Positions 1-12,454 of a stretch of DNA of 64,000 nucleotides are shown here, piece by piece. The stretch is taken from assembly GCF_019925205.1 (NCBI RefSeq), contig NC_083560.1, positions 93,648,083 through 93,712,082 on the forward strand, written 5' to 3'. Positions within the stretch are counted from its first letter, which is position 1, and each line of letters opens with the position of its first letter. The stretch is from Metopolophium dirhodum. Taxonomy: Eukaryota > Arthropoda > Insecta > Hemiptera > Aphididae. Below the pieces are notes generated by a model that searched no databases, was not told the DNA's origin, and worked only from the letters and a program-made list of their open reading frames with translations. The position numbers and the translations under genes are program-made.

Positions 1-885
1 GTCTTTACCGTTGTGGGCATGGGATTCTTTCGTGATCCACTCTTTGCCCATTTGAAGGCTTTGCCCCAACGATTGGTGTTCATGTCTGCACTAAATTCAC
101 GCCAAGAGCTCATCTTGACAAGTCTGATTTTATGCAGATGCTGATTTCTTTGGCGATGATATGCCTGTCTATTTGTATCCGGGAGACCTTCTCGCCTGGC
201 TCTCTGCAGCGACTTTTTCGATTCTGTAAGTTCGTCTGTCCACCACGAAGGTGTTATTATTCCGTTTTTTGATCCGCCACGCGTCGGCATGGAGAGCCTA
301 GCTGCCTGGACAATAGCATTGGTTAGGCTATTTGCAACTTCGTCAACGGAGTCGCCATGGATTTGTGCCTTTAGACATAGGAGTGTTAGTCTATATTTAT
401 CCCAGTTCGCTTTGTCTGCATTGAACCTTGTACCAATGTTCTCGGTTTTCTTGTACGGTCTTTTTAGGCTTATAGTAAATTCCAATGTTCTGTGGTCACT
501 ATCTGTCCGATCAGTCACCGACCAGCCTCTTACTGATCTATGGATCGAGGTGCTCGTCAGTGTGATATCGATGTTGGACTCTCCCATCCCATGCCTTTTG
601 TAGGTCTTAAGGTCTTGAGGGGTATTTAAGATGCGGAGTTCTTGATCATCGATCAGTTCCTCTACTATCTTTCCCCTTCTGTTGGTAACGTCATTATGCC
701 ATCTTGTTGAGTGACCGTTGCAGTCAGCGCCAATTAGTAGACGTCTGTTGGCTTGTCTGATGTTGGTCAATAGTTCAGTGAACATTGTCGTGGGCTTGTT
801 GTACCTAAAATAGGCCGACACTATCACCACATTTATGCTGTGCAGTACGTAGTCGCTTTGCCTGAAGTGGCATGGTTTGAAATAT
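1..885 (-). pseudogene. Non-LTR retrotransposon ORF2 fragment, APE-type endonuclease domain, 5'-truncated
   Basis: The minus strand is open without a stop from about 880 to the left edge of the window, so the ORF continues outside. The translation shows endonuclease/exonuclease/phosphatase family motifs: NVVIVSAYF, then GADCNGHS near 730-700, and TDSDHR near 505-490, where SDH is the conserved catalytic Asp-His. Downstream is a charged linker with RARREG leading toward the missing reverse transcriptase. The domain nicks genomic DNA for target-primed reverse transcription. The N-terminal catalytic Asn/Glu part of the domain is missing because the match stops near 885, where AT-rich DNA begins; 5' truncation is usual for LINE copies. 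The clade is probably R1/Jockey-like, which I cannot settle here. The plus-strand ORF over 289-603 is its antisense shadow. Confidence 0.8.
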
Positions 886-1000
886 AATATTTAATATACA
901 AAAGTATAAATAAGAAATGTTTTTGCATGTTTATTAAGAAGCGCAAGTTGTTAAGTAGTTCATAAAAATTAAACCAGGCATAGACGATAGTCGAATAGCC

Positions 1001-1034
1001 TATAATAGTATCTATAAGGATAGATACTATTATA
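1001..1034. repeat. Perfect 15-bp palindrome with 4-bp loop
   Basis: The arm 1001-1015 reads tataatagtatctat, the loop is aagg, and 1020-1034 is the exact reverse complement of the arm. It lies in DNA without a gene. It may be the tip of an inverted-repeat element, but no flanking target duplication was seen. Confidence 0.8.
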
Positions 1035-2081
1035 GTGGTAATACCAATAACAAACGGTTATCAGACCATCTTTATTTTTTAATATCTTTTCTATGATATT
1101 GTGGAGGTTTGGCCGTTATCACAGTCTCCCTCCAACGTAGCTCGAGGATACGGCTCGAGTTAATTAATCAAAACATAAGGAATGCGAATAGTGTTTTTAA
1201 ACAAGAACAAAACAACGGCTAAATAATGACGGTCAGTCACGAGTTTTTCGCACGTACGTGAGCGGGAGATGGCGTCGGCGGACTCACGAGCGAGTACTTT
1301 TCGGACAAATGGATCTTCGCAGGAAAAATCACAAATTATTCCAATATGGCGTCATTACAATTTTATCACAAATTATAATGCTGAACACAAAATAATATTG
1401 AATTTTTCCCGCCAACTTTTGAAAACAATAACTTGTTATTAGGCAGTCTTGTTAAGAATGCTTTTCAAATGTATTCAAAATACGTATTTTAATACTTGGT
1501 GTAATTTGTATTTAAAATACGTATTCAAACACTTTCTTTTAAAAGTATTTAAATATAAATACAAATACTTTTTAAGAGTATTCAAAATACTCACAAAAAT
1601 ACTTTATTTTAAAATCAATCAATAAATAATTAATAATCAATAATTCAATCAGTTCAATGACTAGTCGACTAAAACCACTACTACCCACGCCATGAAGTAC
1701 TATTATTCAAAAGTTTCTTTAATCAACCAAACCAAGGCCTCTCATGTATGCCTCCATCTATTGTGCTCATTGTAATATTTTTTTTTTATAGTATGGATAC
1801 TTTGCTTCTTATTTTTATAATAGAATGAAATTTGTGCACAATAGGAAATCCCAAACATAACCAGATAAAGCTTACAATGTGTGACTTCATCAAAGCTATA
1901 AATTACAGCAACATATATAGGTACACCCAATTATTACGAGATAAAAGAGAAATTAAATTGTATATTATGTCAGTTTTACAGCAGTACATAATACCAACAC
2001 CATGATTGTTTCAATTTATAATATAATACTAACTACTAAGTGAACGGTTACTTTATTTTTTAACATTTATTATTATTTATT
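1035..2081. other. Gene-free AT-rich interval with short repeats
   Basis: No coding sequence was recognised. At 1455-1605 the motif gtattTnAAATAC and its variants recur at least six times in both orientations (for example tattcaaaatacgtatttt). Such subterminal repeat clusters are typical of hAT transposon ends, so this may be a hAT relic, but no terminal inverted repeat or 8-bp duplication could be assigned. The rest is featureless. Confidence 0.4.
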
Positions 2082-4600
2082 ATGAGTTCTAGTAATGTGT
2101 GTTTTTACTGTAATTCTAAGTACTCAACAATTTATAATTTGAATAAACATATGCGGAAAAAACACGTGAATATTGTATTAAAGGTATTTCATTGATATAA
2201 CATTTTGTTTTCAAAATTTATAATACTCAAAATTTTTTTTTTTTTTGAAGGAATGTAAAGGAAAAGCTTATACTTGTAATGACTGTGATGAGACATTTAT
2301 TCAAAAATTAAAATAATTAAACACATTAATTCACATAATGGTAGTCAATTAGGCCATATTAAATGTTCTTACGGAAATTGTGAACCATCATTCAAAACAA
2401 TGAAAGCATTTTCAAAACATTTGTCATTTGAACACAATATGAATATTCAAATGGTATCACTTAATTACAATACTATGGAAGTTAAACTAAAAAATGATTA
2501 ATAATGTTGGCAAAAAATTATTACTGAACATTTTGTTTAGAATTTCTTAAATGGAAAACTGATGTTGAAAATCAAGATAAATGTCAGTATGTACGTAGAA
2601 CATCAAAAAAACAACAAAATGGGGTCAGATATTTATATTATGTTTGTCATCGTTCAAATAACCCAAGATCTTCAAGCACAGTAAATAAACTTATTATATA
2701 ATAAATTTATTTATTCTTTAAAAAAATTATTTACATGCATAATTAGGGAAAGAGAGTATTAAAAAAAATTGGATCAGTTAAGATGTCAAAAATTTGTCCT
2801 TCACATATAATAGTCCACAGAAAAGAAAATATAATAAATGTACAGCATTGGAGTACTCATTTATGGCATAAAAATGAAATTGGAATGCAAAGATTGCATA
2901 CAGAGGATAGATCCATGTTAGCTGGTAGGTAACTATTATAATACATATAACTGTCAACTAACTACAGTTTACTACCTACTAATAATAAATTAAAATTTAA
3001 AATTATTTTATTAAATAAATCAAAAAAAAAGTTCAAAGGGTAAATGATATCAGAGAAACAGAAGTTGGGACAGATTTCAAACGAATTCATTTATTAGAAA
3101 AACGTGATTTATACAACATCTTAAGAGATTATAAAATAAATAACAATTCAATTAAGCGACATGAAAATAACTTTATAAGTGTTCAATTATGGGTAGAGCA
3201 AATGAAACAACAAAAAGATGGAAAGAATCCAATTTTATATTTCAAACATCGAGGACAGGAAGATTCCAAATCAAATTTATCAAAAGATGACTTTTTTCTT
3301 GTAATAATGACCAATTTTCAAGCTGAGATGTTACTACAATTTGGAAATAGCAAGATATGCATTTATGGAACTCACGGGTTGAATAGTTACAGCATTCAAC
3401 TTTATACTTTGCTTGTTGTGGACGAATATGATAATGGTGTTCCAGGGGCATTTTGTTTCAACAACAAATCAGACACAGCTACTTATAAGTTGTTTTTTGA
3501 ATCTGTAAGGAGTTCTATAGGAATTATTAAACCATCAGTATTTATGTCATATGACGAGCCAGCGTTTTATAATGCATGGAGTTTTATAATGGGCCCAACT
3601 CCTAAGCAGCTTCTATGTACATGGCATGTGTTAAGAAATTGGAGTAAAAATCTTTCAAAAATAAAATCCCAGGACAAAAAAATTGTAGTTTTCAAGTCAT
3701 TAAAAGCCTTATTATATGAAATTGATGAAAATAGATTCTACAAAGAACTATCTTCAATAACTAATCAACTAAAAAGTGATGAATATACTGTTGATTTCGG
3801 CCAATATTTTATTACCACATATTTGTCAAGAATAGAAAAATGGGCGCTTTTCAATCGTAAACATATTGGTATAAATACAAACATGTACCTTGAAGCTTTA
3901 CATAAAAATATAAAATATTGCTACTTGGAAGGTAAACAATGCAGAAGATTAGATTTCTCTATCAATGCGTTAATGTTATTAGTAAGAGACAAGTCTTTTA
4001 AAAGAGTGATAAAAATATCGAAGGAAAAAAAATCTTCAAAAATGTTACAAATTATTAGTAGGTAGTCATAATAAAAGTGAAGGCATTCAATCAGATAAAA
4101 TAGAACAAGTTGAAGATAATGTATGGTTGGTAACCTCAGATACTGATACAAAAATTAAATATTCAGTAGAAAAAGTTGATATAATATGTAGCAATTGTGC
4201 TTTACGTTGCGATAAATGCAATATTTGTGTTTACACATTTAGATGTTCTTGCATAAACAATGTTATTTATTTAAATATTTGCAAACACATACATGCAATT
4301 CAAAAGTTAAATGTTTCACATCAATTATTAAAATGTGAAAAAATATCAATACCAACAATCAACCAAGATTTAATATTAAAAAACGCAGTAGAAATAAGTA
4401 ATCCAACTCCTTCTTTAGATGATGAGATAAAAAAAAAAATGGAAATTATGTTTGGAATGTACAATCGATCGAATCTAAATGAAGAGAACAAAAAAACAAT
4501 AATTAAACATTGTGATAAAATAATGTCCATTATTTCTTCAGACACTACCTCAATTAATACTAGTAATAATAAACAAAACAGAAAAACAAAGCCGTTTTAA
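2082..4600 (+). pseudogene. MULE-type transposase with C2H2 zinc fingers and SWIM domain, damaged
   Basis: The first exon starts with ATG at 2082 and encodes a C2H2 finger (CFYC...HMRKKH), with a splice donor near 2184. A second exon after 2251 holds two more fingers, but a frameshift and stop break it near 2312. A third exon (2537-2680) is rich in Lys and Arg; a fourth (about 2750-2925) contains KICPSHI and HWSTHLWH. The main exon (from about 3033 to 4065) carries the Mutator-like DDE core: GTHGLNSY, FMSYDEP (second Asp), CTWHVLRNW (conserved C/H region) and NMYLEALH (Glu). The first catalytic Asp, expected before THG, is read as Tyr (ICIYGTHG). Near 4055-4065 a frameshift moves the frame into 4080-4600, which holds a SWIM zinc finger (CSC...CKHIHA). 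The copy is therefore probably inactive. Terminal repeats were not found. Confidence 0.8.
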
Positions 4601-4792
4601 AATAAAAAAATTGACAATTGACAATCCGCCAAGATGTTTAACTCTTGGTATGTTGATTACAAATAGATTTTATTGTTATATTTGATAACTTTTAGTTCAT
4701 TTATTAACTTATTATTTTAATCCACTATAATTTTATTTTTAGTGTCATCTACTCTTAATATTATATAAGTTTCAAGTTATACATCAGTAGAT

Positions 4793-6904
4793 ATGTGTTC
4801 CATAAGTATTCAAACTCCGAACTCATTAACTGCCGAAACTCCAAGGAAACGAGTACTTCAAGAACGACTATCCAATGCTTTGTATTTAATTAAAGAACTA
4901 GAAAAACAACTAGAACAGACTAAAACTGTTGAATATTGTATGAAAATGTGTGAACAATATTTATCGGCATCAGTCTACCTTCTTGTTAAGAATAATGTTG
5001 TAAACAAAGATAGGTCAAAAAGTAGACAACGGTATTCTAAACAAATTAAACAATTTGCTTTAACTGTATATTTTCTTAGCCCTATGGTATTTCGTTTTCT
5101 TCAATAATCTTTTTCTCTTCCTTCTATTTGCACTTTGAAAAGAGTAGTAACTTCACAATACGATTTAAAACCTGGCTTAAATGATTTCTTATTTCACTTT
5201 TTAGAATTTAAAATGAGTAATTTTCATCTCGATGCTTTGGACTGCTTTTTATGCGCTGATGAGATGTCAATAAAACAAAATTTATTTTATAATGTTAGTA
5301 AATATGAGATAATTGGTTTTAATCAATCAAATTCTTTTAGAACATATGAACCTGCAAAATACGCTCTTGTCCTTATGCTCAGAGGAATCAAATATAATTG
5401 GAAACAACCTATTGCCTATTACCTTGTTTCGAATAGCTATTCTGGGCCAGATCTTAATTTAATTATTTTTTCAACGATTCGCCGATTACGAAATATAAAC
5501 CTTAATGTTAAATGCTTCATTACTGATCAAGGGTCAAATTTCATTCGCTTTTTAAATACTAATAATGTTTCTCTTAAGGAACCATTTTTTGAAGTTGATG
5601 GACAGCCAGTTATATATATATGTTGATCCCCCACCTGCTGAAATCGACACGTAACATGTTTTTTAAACATTTATTGAAAATTTATGAAGGTTTAGTAGAC
5701 AAAAAACATTTACATATGGCACCTAAATTAACATATTTTCATATTCCTCCCGGTCCTTTTGATAAAATGAAAGTTAGGTTAGCAGCTCAAGTTTTTAGTG
5801 CTACTGTTGCAGCTGGTATGTCTACAGGATTAAATTGCGGATTGCTACCAATAGATTTTCAAAAAACAATACATTTTATTAATGACATGGATAAATTGTT
5901 TGACATATTTAATTCTAGAGATACTCCTAATAGTAAAATTTTTAATGATGAATCACCTCAGTTGGATCATCTAATAAAAATGACTGAAATGTTAACAAAC
6001 TTAAAAGTTATAGACAAAAAAAAATGATACTGATGTTCCTAATAGGACAAATTTTATTAATGGTTGGTTAGTCTCTATTAGTTTACTACTAATGTTATGG
6101 AAATCTTTAAATTCTGACCCTTACCAACCATATGTCATTTCTACAGGCCGTGTGAATCAAGATGGTATTGAGAATTTATTTGGGGTTTTTAGACTGCAAC
6201 ACGGTAACAGTACAAATCCTACACCTATCCAATTTATTCAATCTTTTAAAAAAATATTTTGCCTTCAGTATTTTAAACATTCCCCAGGAGCTAACTGTCT
6301 AGAAGACCTCGACCAAATACTCACTCATGTCAGCGAACAACCAAGTACTAACTACTAAACCAGTTATTTGTTTCCGAAGAACAACATCATCTTTTTAGTT
6401 TTAAATCAATTAAAATTGGTAATGTTGACTACAGGAAATTAAACATTCCTGAGAGAAATGCTTACACATATGTGTGTGGATACTTTATGAAAAAATGTCT
6501 AGAGAAACATGTATGCCAGGTTTGTATAGAGTATGCAAATCATCAAAAAACATTGGATCAGTCCTTTCTCTTAGCTTTCTTCATATCTTATTCTGCAAAT
6601 GACTACCAATTTTGGTAAGCTATTAGTGCCTCACGATGAATTCTACAATTATGTTATTAAATTAGAAGATATTTGTGTTGATAACTTTCCTTCTATTGCA
6701 ACAAATGATAATATCGGGTCCACAATGAAATATCTACTTTGTAATGTACGTTTTAGTCATCCTTGTGAATTATTTAACAAACAATTTTTAATGGATTTAT
6801 TTATACGTTTTAGAATTTTTACTGCAATTAAATTTTTAAATAGGTCTATGATGTCTGAAACAAAACAAAAAAATAGAAAACTATCTATTTTGAAACATTT
6901 GTAA
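4793..6904 (+). pseudogene. P-element-like (THAP9-type) transposase, several stops and frameshifts
   Basis: The region starts with a coiled-coil-like stretch (LIKELEKQLEQ, 4880-4920) that in the family follows the THAP DNA-binding domain; no THAP domain is visible upstream, so the 5' end is lost. The RNase-H-like core follows: CADEMSIK near 5255, ALVLMLRGIKYNWKQPIAYY near 5365-5425, TDQGSNF near 5525, then PHLLKSTRN in another frame at 5620-5660, and TGRVNQDGIENLFGVFR near 6145-6190. Breaks are an in-frame stop at 5105-5107, a frameshift at a run of C near 5625, another at a run of A near 6020, a stop near 6358, and later shifts near 6360 and 6595. The element is dead but its order of domains is intact. 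Confidence 0.8.
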
Positions 6905-7300
6905 ATAATTTTCTTTAAACTATTGTATTTTTAATATTATGTATTAAAACAAATTTAAATTAACATTGTGAACCTACGACATACACATTTTATTGTAATT
7001 AACGATTTACCATGACAAAATAAATTACATTTATGTGACTATTAACAGTTAATGTGTTTTACTACTTAAAAGTTAAGTTCAAATTTTTTTTTTAATTTTA
7101 CTGAAAAGATTGTAAATTATTATTATACAATATTTATTGTATCAATGAGTTGTAATACGGTACCACAGATTATTCTGTGGTTGTACAATTTTTTATTATC
7201 TCTATACAGGCTACACTGATATCCCAACAGGTGTTCCAAATCTATCCCCCATAAGAACCCGTGTAAATCGAAAAAAAGTGAGCCTTCTGGTTATTCTGTC
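6905..7300. other. Non-coding flank
   Basis: No coding sequence is visible. A small hairpin (accacaga / tctgtggt, 7162-7181) is present. This may be the 3' untranslated end of the P-like element, but its terminal repeat was not identified. Confidence 0.3.
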
Positions 7301-7754
7301 GTATGGTTGCCCAACGAACTATGATAAGAAACAATTTAATGATGCTCATAGTTTCTTTTATTATCAACGATACTCTAGACCCTTTTACTAGCGCTCATAG
7401 AGTAAAAATTAAGTAAAAAAAAAAAGTATGTACCATGATATAAAAATAAGGTATGATCGTAACTTTTTGACGGTCAGATCCTTCTGTAAGCACGTGACGT
7501 GATGTAGTGTATAGTTATAATAATTTAATGACAATTTGATAATACGGGTAAGCAAGTGACGTACTGCGCGGACTTGGACCAAATCTGGACTTTTGCGATC
7601 ATACCATGTTGTTTATATCATGAGCATGTACTAGGCATACAATTATATGATTCAATATTTAAACGCTCGGAGCGCGAATGCTCGGTTCTGCAGTCGTTTT
7701 GATAACAAGGAAACTCGGAGAATCACTTTATTATGGCTCGTTGTGCAACCATAC
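7301..7754. mobile_element. 454-bp non-autonomous inverted-repeat element (MITE candidate)
   Basis: The left end gtatggttgcccaacgaac (7301) is inverted at the right end, where the reverse complement of 7736-7754 reads gtatggttgcacaacgagc; the match continues more weakly inward (about 26 bp in all). There is no ORF inside. An internal hairpin lies near 7324-7360 (gataagaaac / gtttcttttattatc). No clear target-site duplication flanks it, so the superfamily is not assigned. Confidence 0.5.
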
Positions 7755-7875
7755 TATCTTTAATCTTGCGTAAAACATAGCACACTAATTTCTCCACCAG
7801 TCTGCGTGGCGGTCAAATCCGAGGCTGGCTCGGAGTATAATTAACCTGTATTAGACAGAGACATATTTGTCTTAA

Positions 7876-10547
7876 CACGTTGACCGCCGTGTGCCCGCCG
7901 GCGGTCATTTGGTAAGTTATTTATGGACGCCACGGCGTATTTCATCGGGATTCCTAAAATGTTATCGTCGATATTTATAGTACTATTCGACGGAAAAATA
8001 TAAAATTGATATCGATGTAATTGTCTTGGTCTCATGATTATTATTTTTGCATTGACATTGTTTGGTAGCCGGTGGGCACGTGGCGTAGTGATAATGTCAT
8101 TATTACTTATACGCCATTTGACTACCGGCGGTCACGTATGCTGCGTATTCTTTTATTAAAAACATTTATTTATTATATTTAAAATGTATTCGCGACCAAA
8201 ACGAGTTAAATTAAATGATGATTTTATCAATCAACTATTAGAAGACAGTAGCGACAGTTTGCTAAGTGAATTTGATGATTCAGATGCAGACAAGACGTAC
8301 AATCCCGTCAGTTCTTCAGAGTCTGATGTCCTAAGTGGTAAGAAAATTTATATTATTTTACGGATTTTTATATTTTACTGTCCCCTAAATTATAAAAAAC
8401 TATAAATTGTCATTTCGTTAATATTTATAGAACTATTATGTTAAGTTTTTATTATTCAAATTAGGTATTTTCATAATTCCGTAAATAATTTATATAATTA
8501 TTGATTCTCTATAGAGCTAAGTGATAATAATGAACCAAGCACCTCGAGCAATATTTCCGTAGCATCACAAACTTGGACAAATGTAACTGGCAATTATCAA
8601 AAACCACTGCAATTTAATAATAATTCTGGACTGAAAATCGATATATCAGTTGATTCTACTGTTTGGGATATTTTTAATTTATTCTTGACTAATGAAATAA
8701 TTGATCTTATAGTCGAAGAAACCAATAAAAATGCCCAACATTTTTTATCAAAAAACAGATTGACAAAATCTAGTAGATTTTCTAAATGGATTCCTGCAGA
8801 TCAACAGGAAATAAAAAAATTTTTTGGATTAATGATTTGGATGGGGTTAGTTCAAATGCCCACTTTGGAAGACTATTGGAGTATAAGTATAAGATATAAA
8901 AATAATGTAGCGCAAAACACTATGTCAAGAAATCGGTTTGAATTAATTCTTAGATTTTTACATTTTTCGGACAATGAAAAAGCTCCAAATGACGACAGGA
9001 TCTATAAAGTGCGCGATTTAATTAATAAGTTAATTGAAAATTTTCAAAAAATACTTGAACTTGAAGAGTATTTAGCTGTTGATGAGACAATGGTCCCTTT
9101 TAGAGGGAGGTTAATTTTTAGGCAGTATATACCAGGAAAAGCGCACAAATATGGTGTAAAGTTGTTCAAGTTATGCGGAACAAATGGCTATACGTATAAT
9201 GTGCAAGTATATGCTGGCAAAAGTCAAGTTGATGGAAAAGGTCTAGGATGCAGAGTAGTGTTGGACTTAAGTCAGAGATATTTGAATGCTGGGCGGACAA
9301 TAATCACTGATCATTTTTATACCTCAGTGCCATTAGCATATGAACTTTTAAAAAACAACACACACTTGGTAGGAACATTACGATCGAACAGAGTTAAATT
9401 ACCAGAAGTAACCAAGGCCAAATTAAAACCAAATGAAATAGTTGGAAGGGAAAATATTGATGGGATCGTCATAGCTAAATGGAGGGACAAGAGGGACGTC
9501 ACAATGTTAACCACACGACATAACATCAATATGGTAGATACAGGGAAAATAAATAAAAAAAAAGAAAATATTGTTAAACCTCAAATTATAATTGATTACA
9601 ATAAAGGAAAAGCTGGTATAGACTTGTCTGACCAGCTTTCAAGTTATAACTCTTCTGTTAGAAAATCTATCAGGTGGTACCACAAAGTAGCTATTGAACT
9701 TTTGTTTGGAACGTCTATTGTGAATGCACTTCTTATATATAATAAAATAAAACCTAATAACAAGTTGAAAATCACACAGTTTATATTAACGAGAAGCGTT
9801 AGTAGATGAAATATTAGGACTCAAAAAATCAAATGAAAATGAACAGCTAACATCTACATCAACACAAAGGACACAAAGACGAACTACGAAACATATCTTT
9901 CAAGAAACTACTGAAAAATGCAAAAGGAACAGGAAAATTCAAAAAAGGTGCGCTCATTGTTACGAAAAAAAAAAATGTCTCGAGGGATCTGTGAAGGCAA
10001 GAGAAGTAAAGAAGATTTCGACATTTTGTGCTATTTGTAAAATCTATACTTGCTTAAGTTGTTTTAATATTCACCATATTAACTAGGTAACAAAATTTTG
10101 AAATATTTTATTTTTATTTTATTTTATTTTAAAAGGAACAATATTATTTTCAAAAATTAATTTTTAATAACCAGTTGTAATTTTGTGTTATAATTTTTAC
10201 GTCTATTACATAAATAATAAAAAAAATATGAAAAATAAAATTAATAATGTATGATTTTTAGATTTAAAACATGTTGGTAAAAAATATTTTTTTTAGTTTG
10301 ATAGAATCGTCCAATCATATTAAAAACTATACCATTCGATGTGTTATTATCTTCTCTACGCCATGATGTAATAATATACACGATTCATTGAACGCCACAG
10401 TATAAATTCACGTTTAAAAATGTATAAGAATATGGCAGCCCGCGTCCACATGGCGTGGATGTTATAAGGTAGTTTGACAGCCGGCGACCACAAAAGCAGT
10501 AATAAGTTTCTAGTGTGACCGCTGGCGGGCACATGGCGGTCAACGTG
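7876..10547 (+). mobile_element. piggyBac transposon, full length, TTAA target duplication
   Basis: TTAA is present at 7872-7875 and again at 10548-10551. Directly inside are inverted termini of about 31 bp: cacgttgaccgccgtgtgcc on the left, and on the right the reverse complement begins cacgttgaccgccatgtgcc. Imperfect subterminal copies of the GC-rich motif lie at about 8070-8140 and 10437-10490. TTAA targets are the hallmark of piggyBac, and the interior encodes a piggyBac transposase. The element is 2672 bp, a normal length for the family. Confidence 0.93.
8184..10086 (+). pseudogene. piggyBac transposase, two exons, one frameshift before the C-terminal cysteine domain
   Basis: Exon 1 runs 8184-8337 and encodes an acidic N-terminus (EDSSDSLLSEFDDSDADK). 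The donor gtaaga and the acceptor ctatag at 8514 join in phase to exon 2 (from 8515). Exon 2 carries the DDD transposase: LAVDETMVPFRGR near 9075 (first Asp), IITDHFYTS near 9305 (second Asp), GIDLSDQL near 9620 (third Asp). The frame ends at a stop at 9807-9809, but in a shifted frame the protein resumes from about 9795 with ALVDEILGL and a Cys-rich C-terminus (CAHC, then CAIC and CLSC) to the stop near 10084-10086. This is the usual piggyBac cysteine domain, so a single-base loss near 9793 separates core and domain. Otherwise the gene is well preserved, suggesting a recent insertion. Confidence 0.88.
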
Positions 10548-10551
10548 TTAA

Positions 10552-11270
10552 TTACCTTTAAACAATTATAATTAAAAAACTAAAAATCGTATTTAAATTA
10601 TAATTACGCACCATTGTATTCATCGCAAATTTGTCTTTAAGAATAAATTAGAAATATATTATTAATGTTCTATATTTACGTAATAAATGTACATATAAAT
10701 ATTACTAATAGGTAAACTGTTACGTTTACATAATTATTATACATAACTATTTTACGTAATTATTACTATTATTTACTAGTTTGGATACTTTCTTGTTTTT
10801 TTGTTTTTTCCTTACTAGTCATAGTATCTTTATAATTGGCTCTTTTTACAATAAAACACATTCGCATTATTAAAAAAAAGCAGACAATGGCTTTAGAAAA
10901 TACTACATAACTAGCATTACCAATCAAATAGGTATACTAAATATGTAGTTATACAAGTGTGACTACACATAGTAATTACTCATTAGAATGATTAATTAAT
11001 TAAAAATCTAATTATAGTATATTTAAAATTATTACATTGATTTTTAAATTTTCATCTATTGTAATTTTTTTCTGACCTTAATTCCCATCGTGTACCTTTG
11101 TAATAAATGTGGTTTGGTAGTAAGCCACATGTTATTTAATATCAGGTTTATGAATTTTATCTTTAAGGTCCTGTAGTAACTTTTAGTTTAAAAATGATGT
11201 TTCAGAATATTGTACCTGAGTATTTTCTGTTGCTTTGGTAGAATCTGTAGCCAAAAACTAGAGCTTGGTC
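10552..11270. other. Gene-free AT-rich interval
   Basis: No ORF of note, no recognisable element and no clear repeat beyond simple AT-rich sequence was seen. Confidence 0.4.
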
Positions 11271-11643
11271 TCTTTGTACAAATAAAATTATAAGGTTCTT
11301 TTTTAAAAGAACTTTTATTTGCTGAGGTAGTAGATAAATATGGTGGAAGATTGGGAAAGATTGTAGGTATATATTGTAGGCATAAGCGTAACTAGGGTGG
11401 CTGGGGGGGGGCTCAACCCCCCAGCCCCTATAACTTGTAATAACCCAAAAAAACATATCTTTGTACAAATAAAATTATAAGGTTCTTTTTTGAAAGAACT
11501 TTTATTTGCTGAGGTAGTAGATAAATATGGTGGAAGATTGGGAAAGATTGTAGGTATATATTGTAGGCATAAGCGTAACTAGGGTGGCTGGGGGGGCTCA
11601 ACCCCCCAGCCCCTATAACTTGTAATAACCCAAAAAAACATTC
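11271..11643. repeat. 187-bp tandem duplication with G-run/C-run hairpin
   Basis: The segment 11271-11457 is repeated almost exactly at 11458-11643, with both units starting tctttgtacaaataaaatta. Each unit ends with a hairpin of the form ggctggggg...ccccccagcc; the two copies differ in the length of the G run. The motif gcgtaactaggg resembles, in reverse orientation, cctagttacgcc at 35881-35892, suggesting that a dispersed family end was duplicated. Confidence 0.85.
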
Positions 11644-12454
11644 AATTATTTCCTTAAATATTAATAAACTTTTTAATATTCAACTATAATTCTTATTTAT
11701 TTTTTTTTTAGAAAAAAATTTATTAATTTTTATTTTTATTTTAAAGTTAAAAATTATCTTATATGCCTATGATAAATGTGGTGAATCGTAGATATCATTA
11801 GCTGTATGCCTTGTATTTGTCAATTGTTTTTTAGATAACGATTTATGTCGGTATGTTGATATGATTATTGTACATAATTTTACAGTAGTTGCATTAAACC
11901 ATAGAACAATATATAGAAACGAAACTCGATCAGCTGATTGGGGTCTTGTTTACCTATGATCTGAAGTCTGAGCCTCCAAAAAACATGAAAATGTTTCCAC
12001 GCACCAACATGATGTTAGGCCCAAGGTTACCCATATTATGATAACATTCCAGAACGTTGGCGGGATACGCACACGGGGGCGGGGTCGGCTTGTTTACCAT
12101 TCCCTATTACACGTTCTTCGACATAAGTTCTTTTATGTACGTACTGCCTTATGTTTATTTGCATTGATTTTCAGTTTTCAATAACGTGTTTTTGAATTCG
12201 GCTAACCACGTGTTTTTTAATTCCCTATTGGTCGCAGTAGTGAGCTGTCAAACCTAGTTAGAACAATGGATAACCATAACAATGATTCAAATAAATTGTT
12301 TTTCGATTTTTAACTTTTCAACTAAAATAGATTCTAATACAAACTAGATCAACTACATAACGATAACGTCGGTTCTCTGTGTGCAAGTAGCAGTACCTAG
12401 TCTACCACATGATATTGTTCCTGTTGTGTCATGAATCACTATTACTTCTCATAA
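11644..12454. other. Gene-free interval
   Basis: No coding sequence recognised. A GC-richer patch at about 12045-12100 (including cacacgggggcggggtcggc) stands out from the AT-rich surroundings but has no assignable role. Confidence 0.3.

Noticed and set aside
289..603. Plus-strand ORF of 104 codons
   Set aside because: It lies antisense to the conserved endonuclease reading of the LINE fragment and shows no domain.
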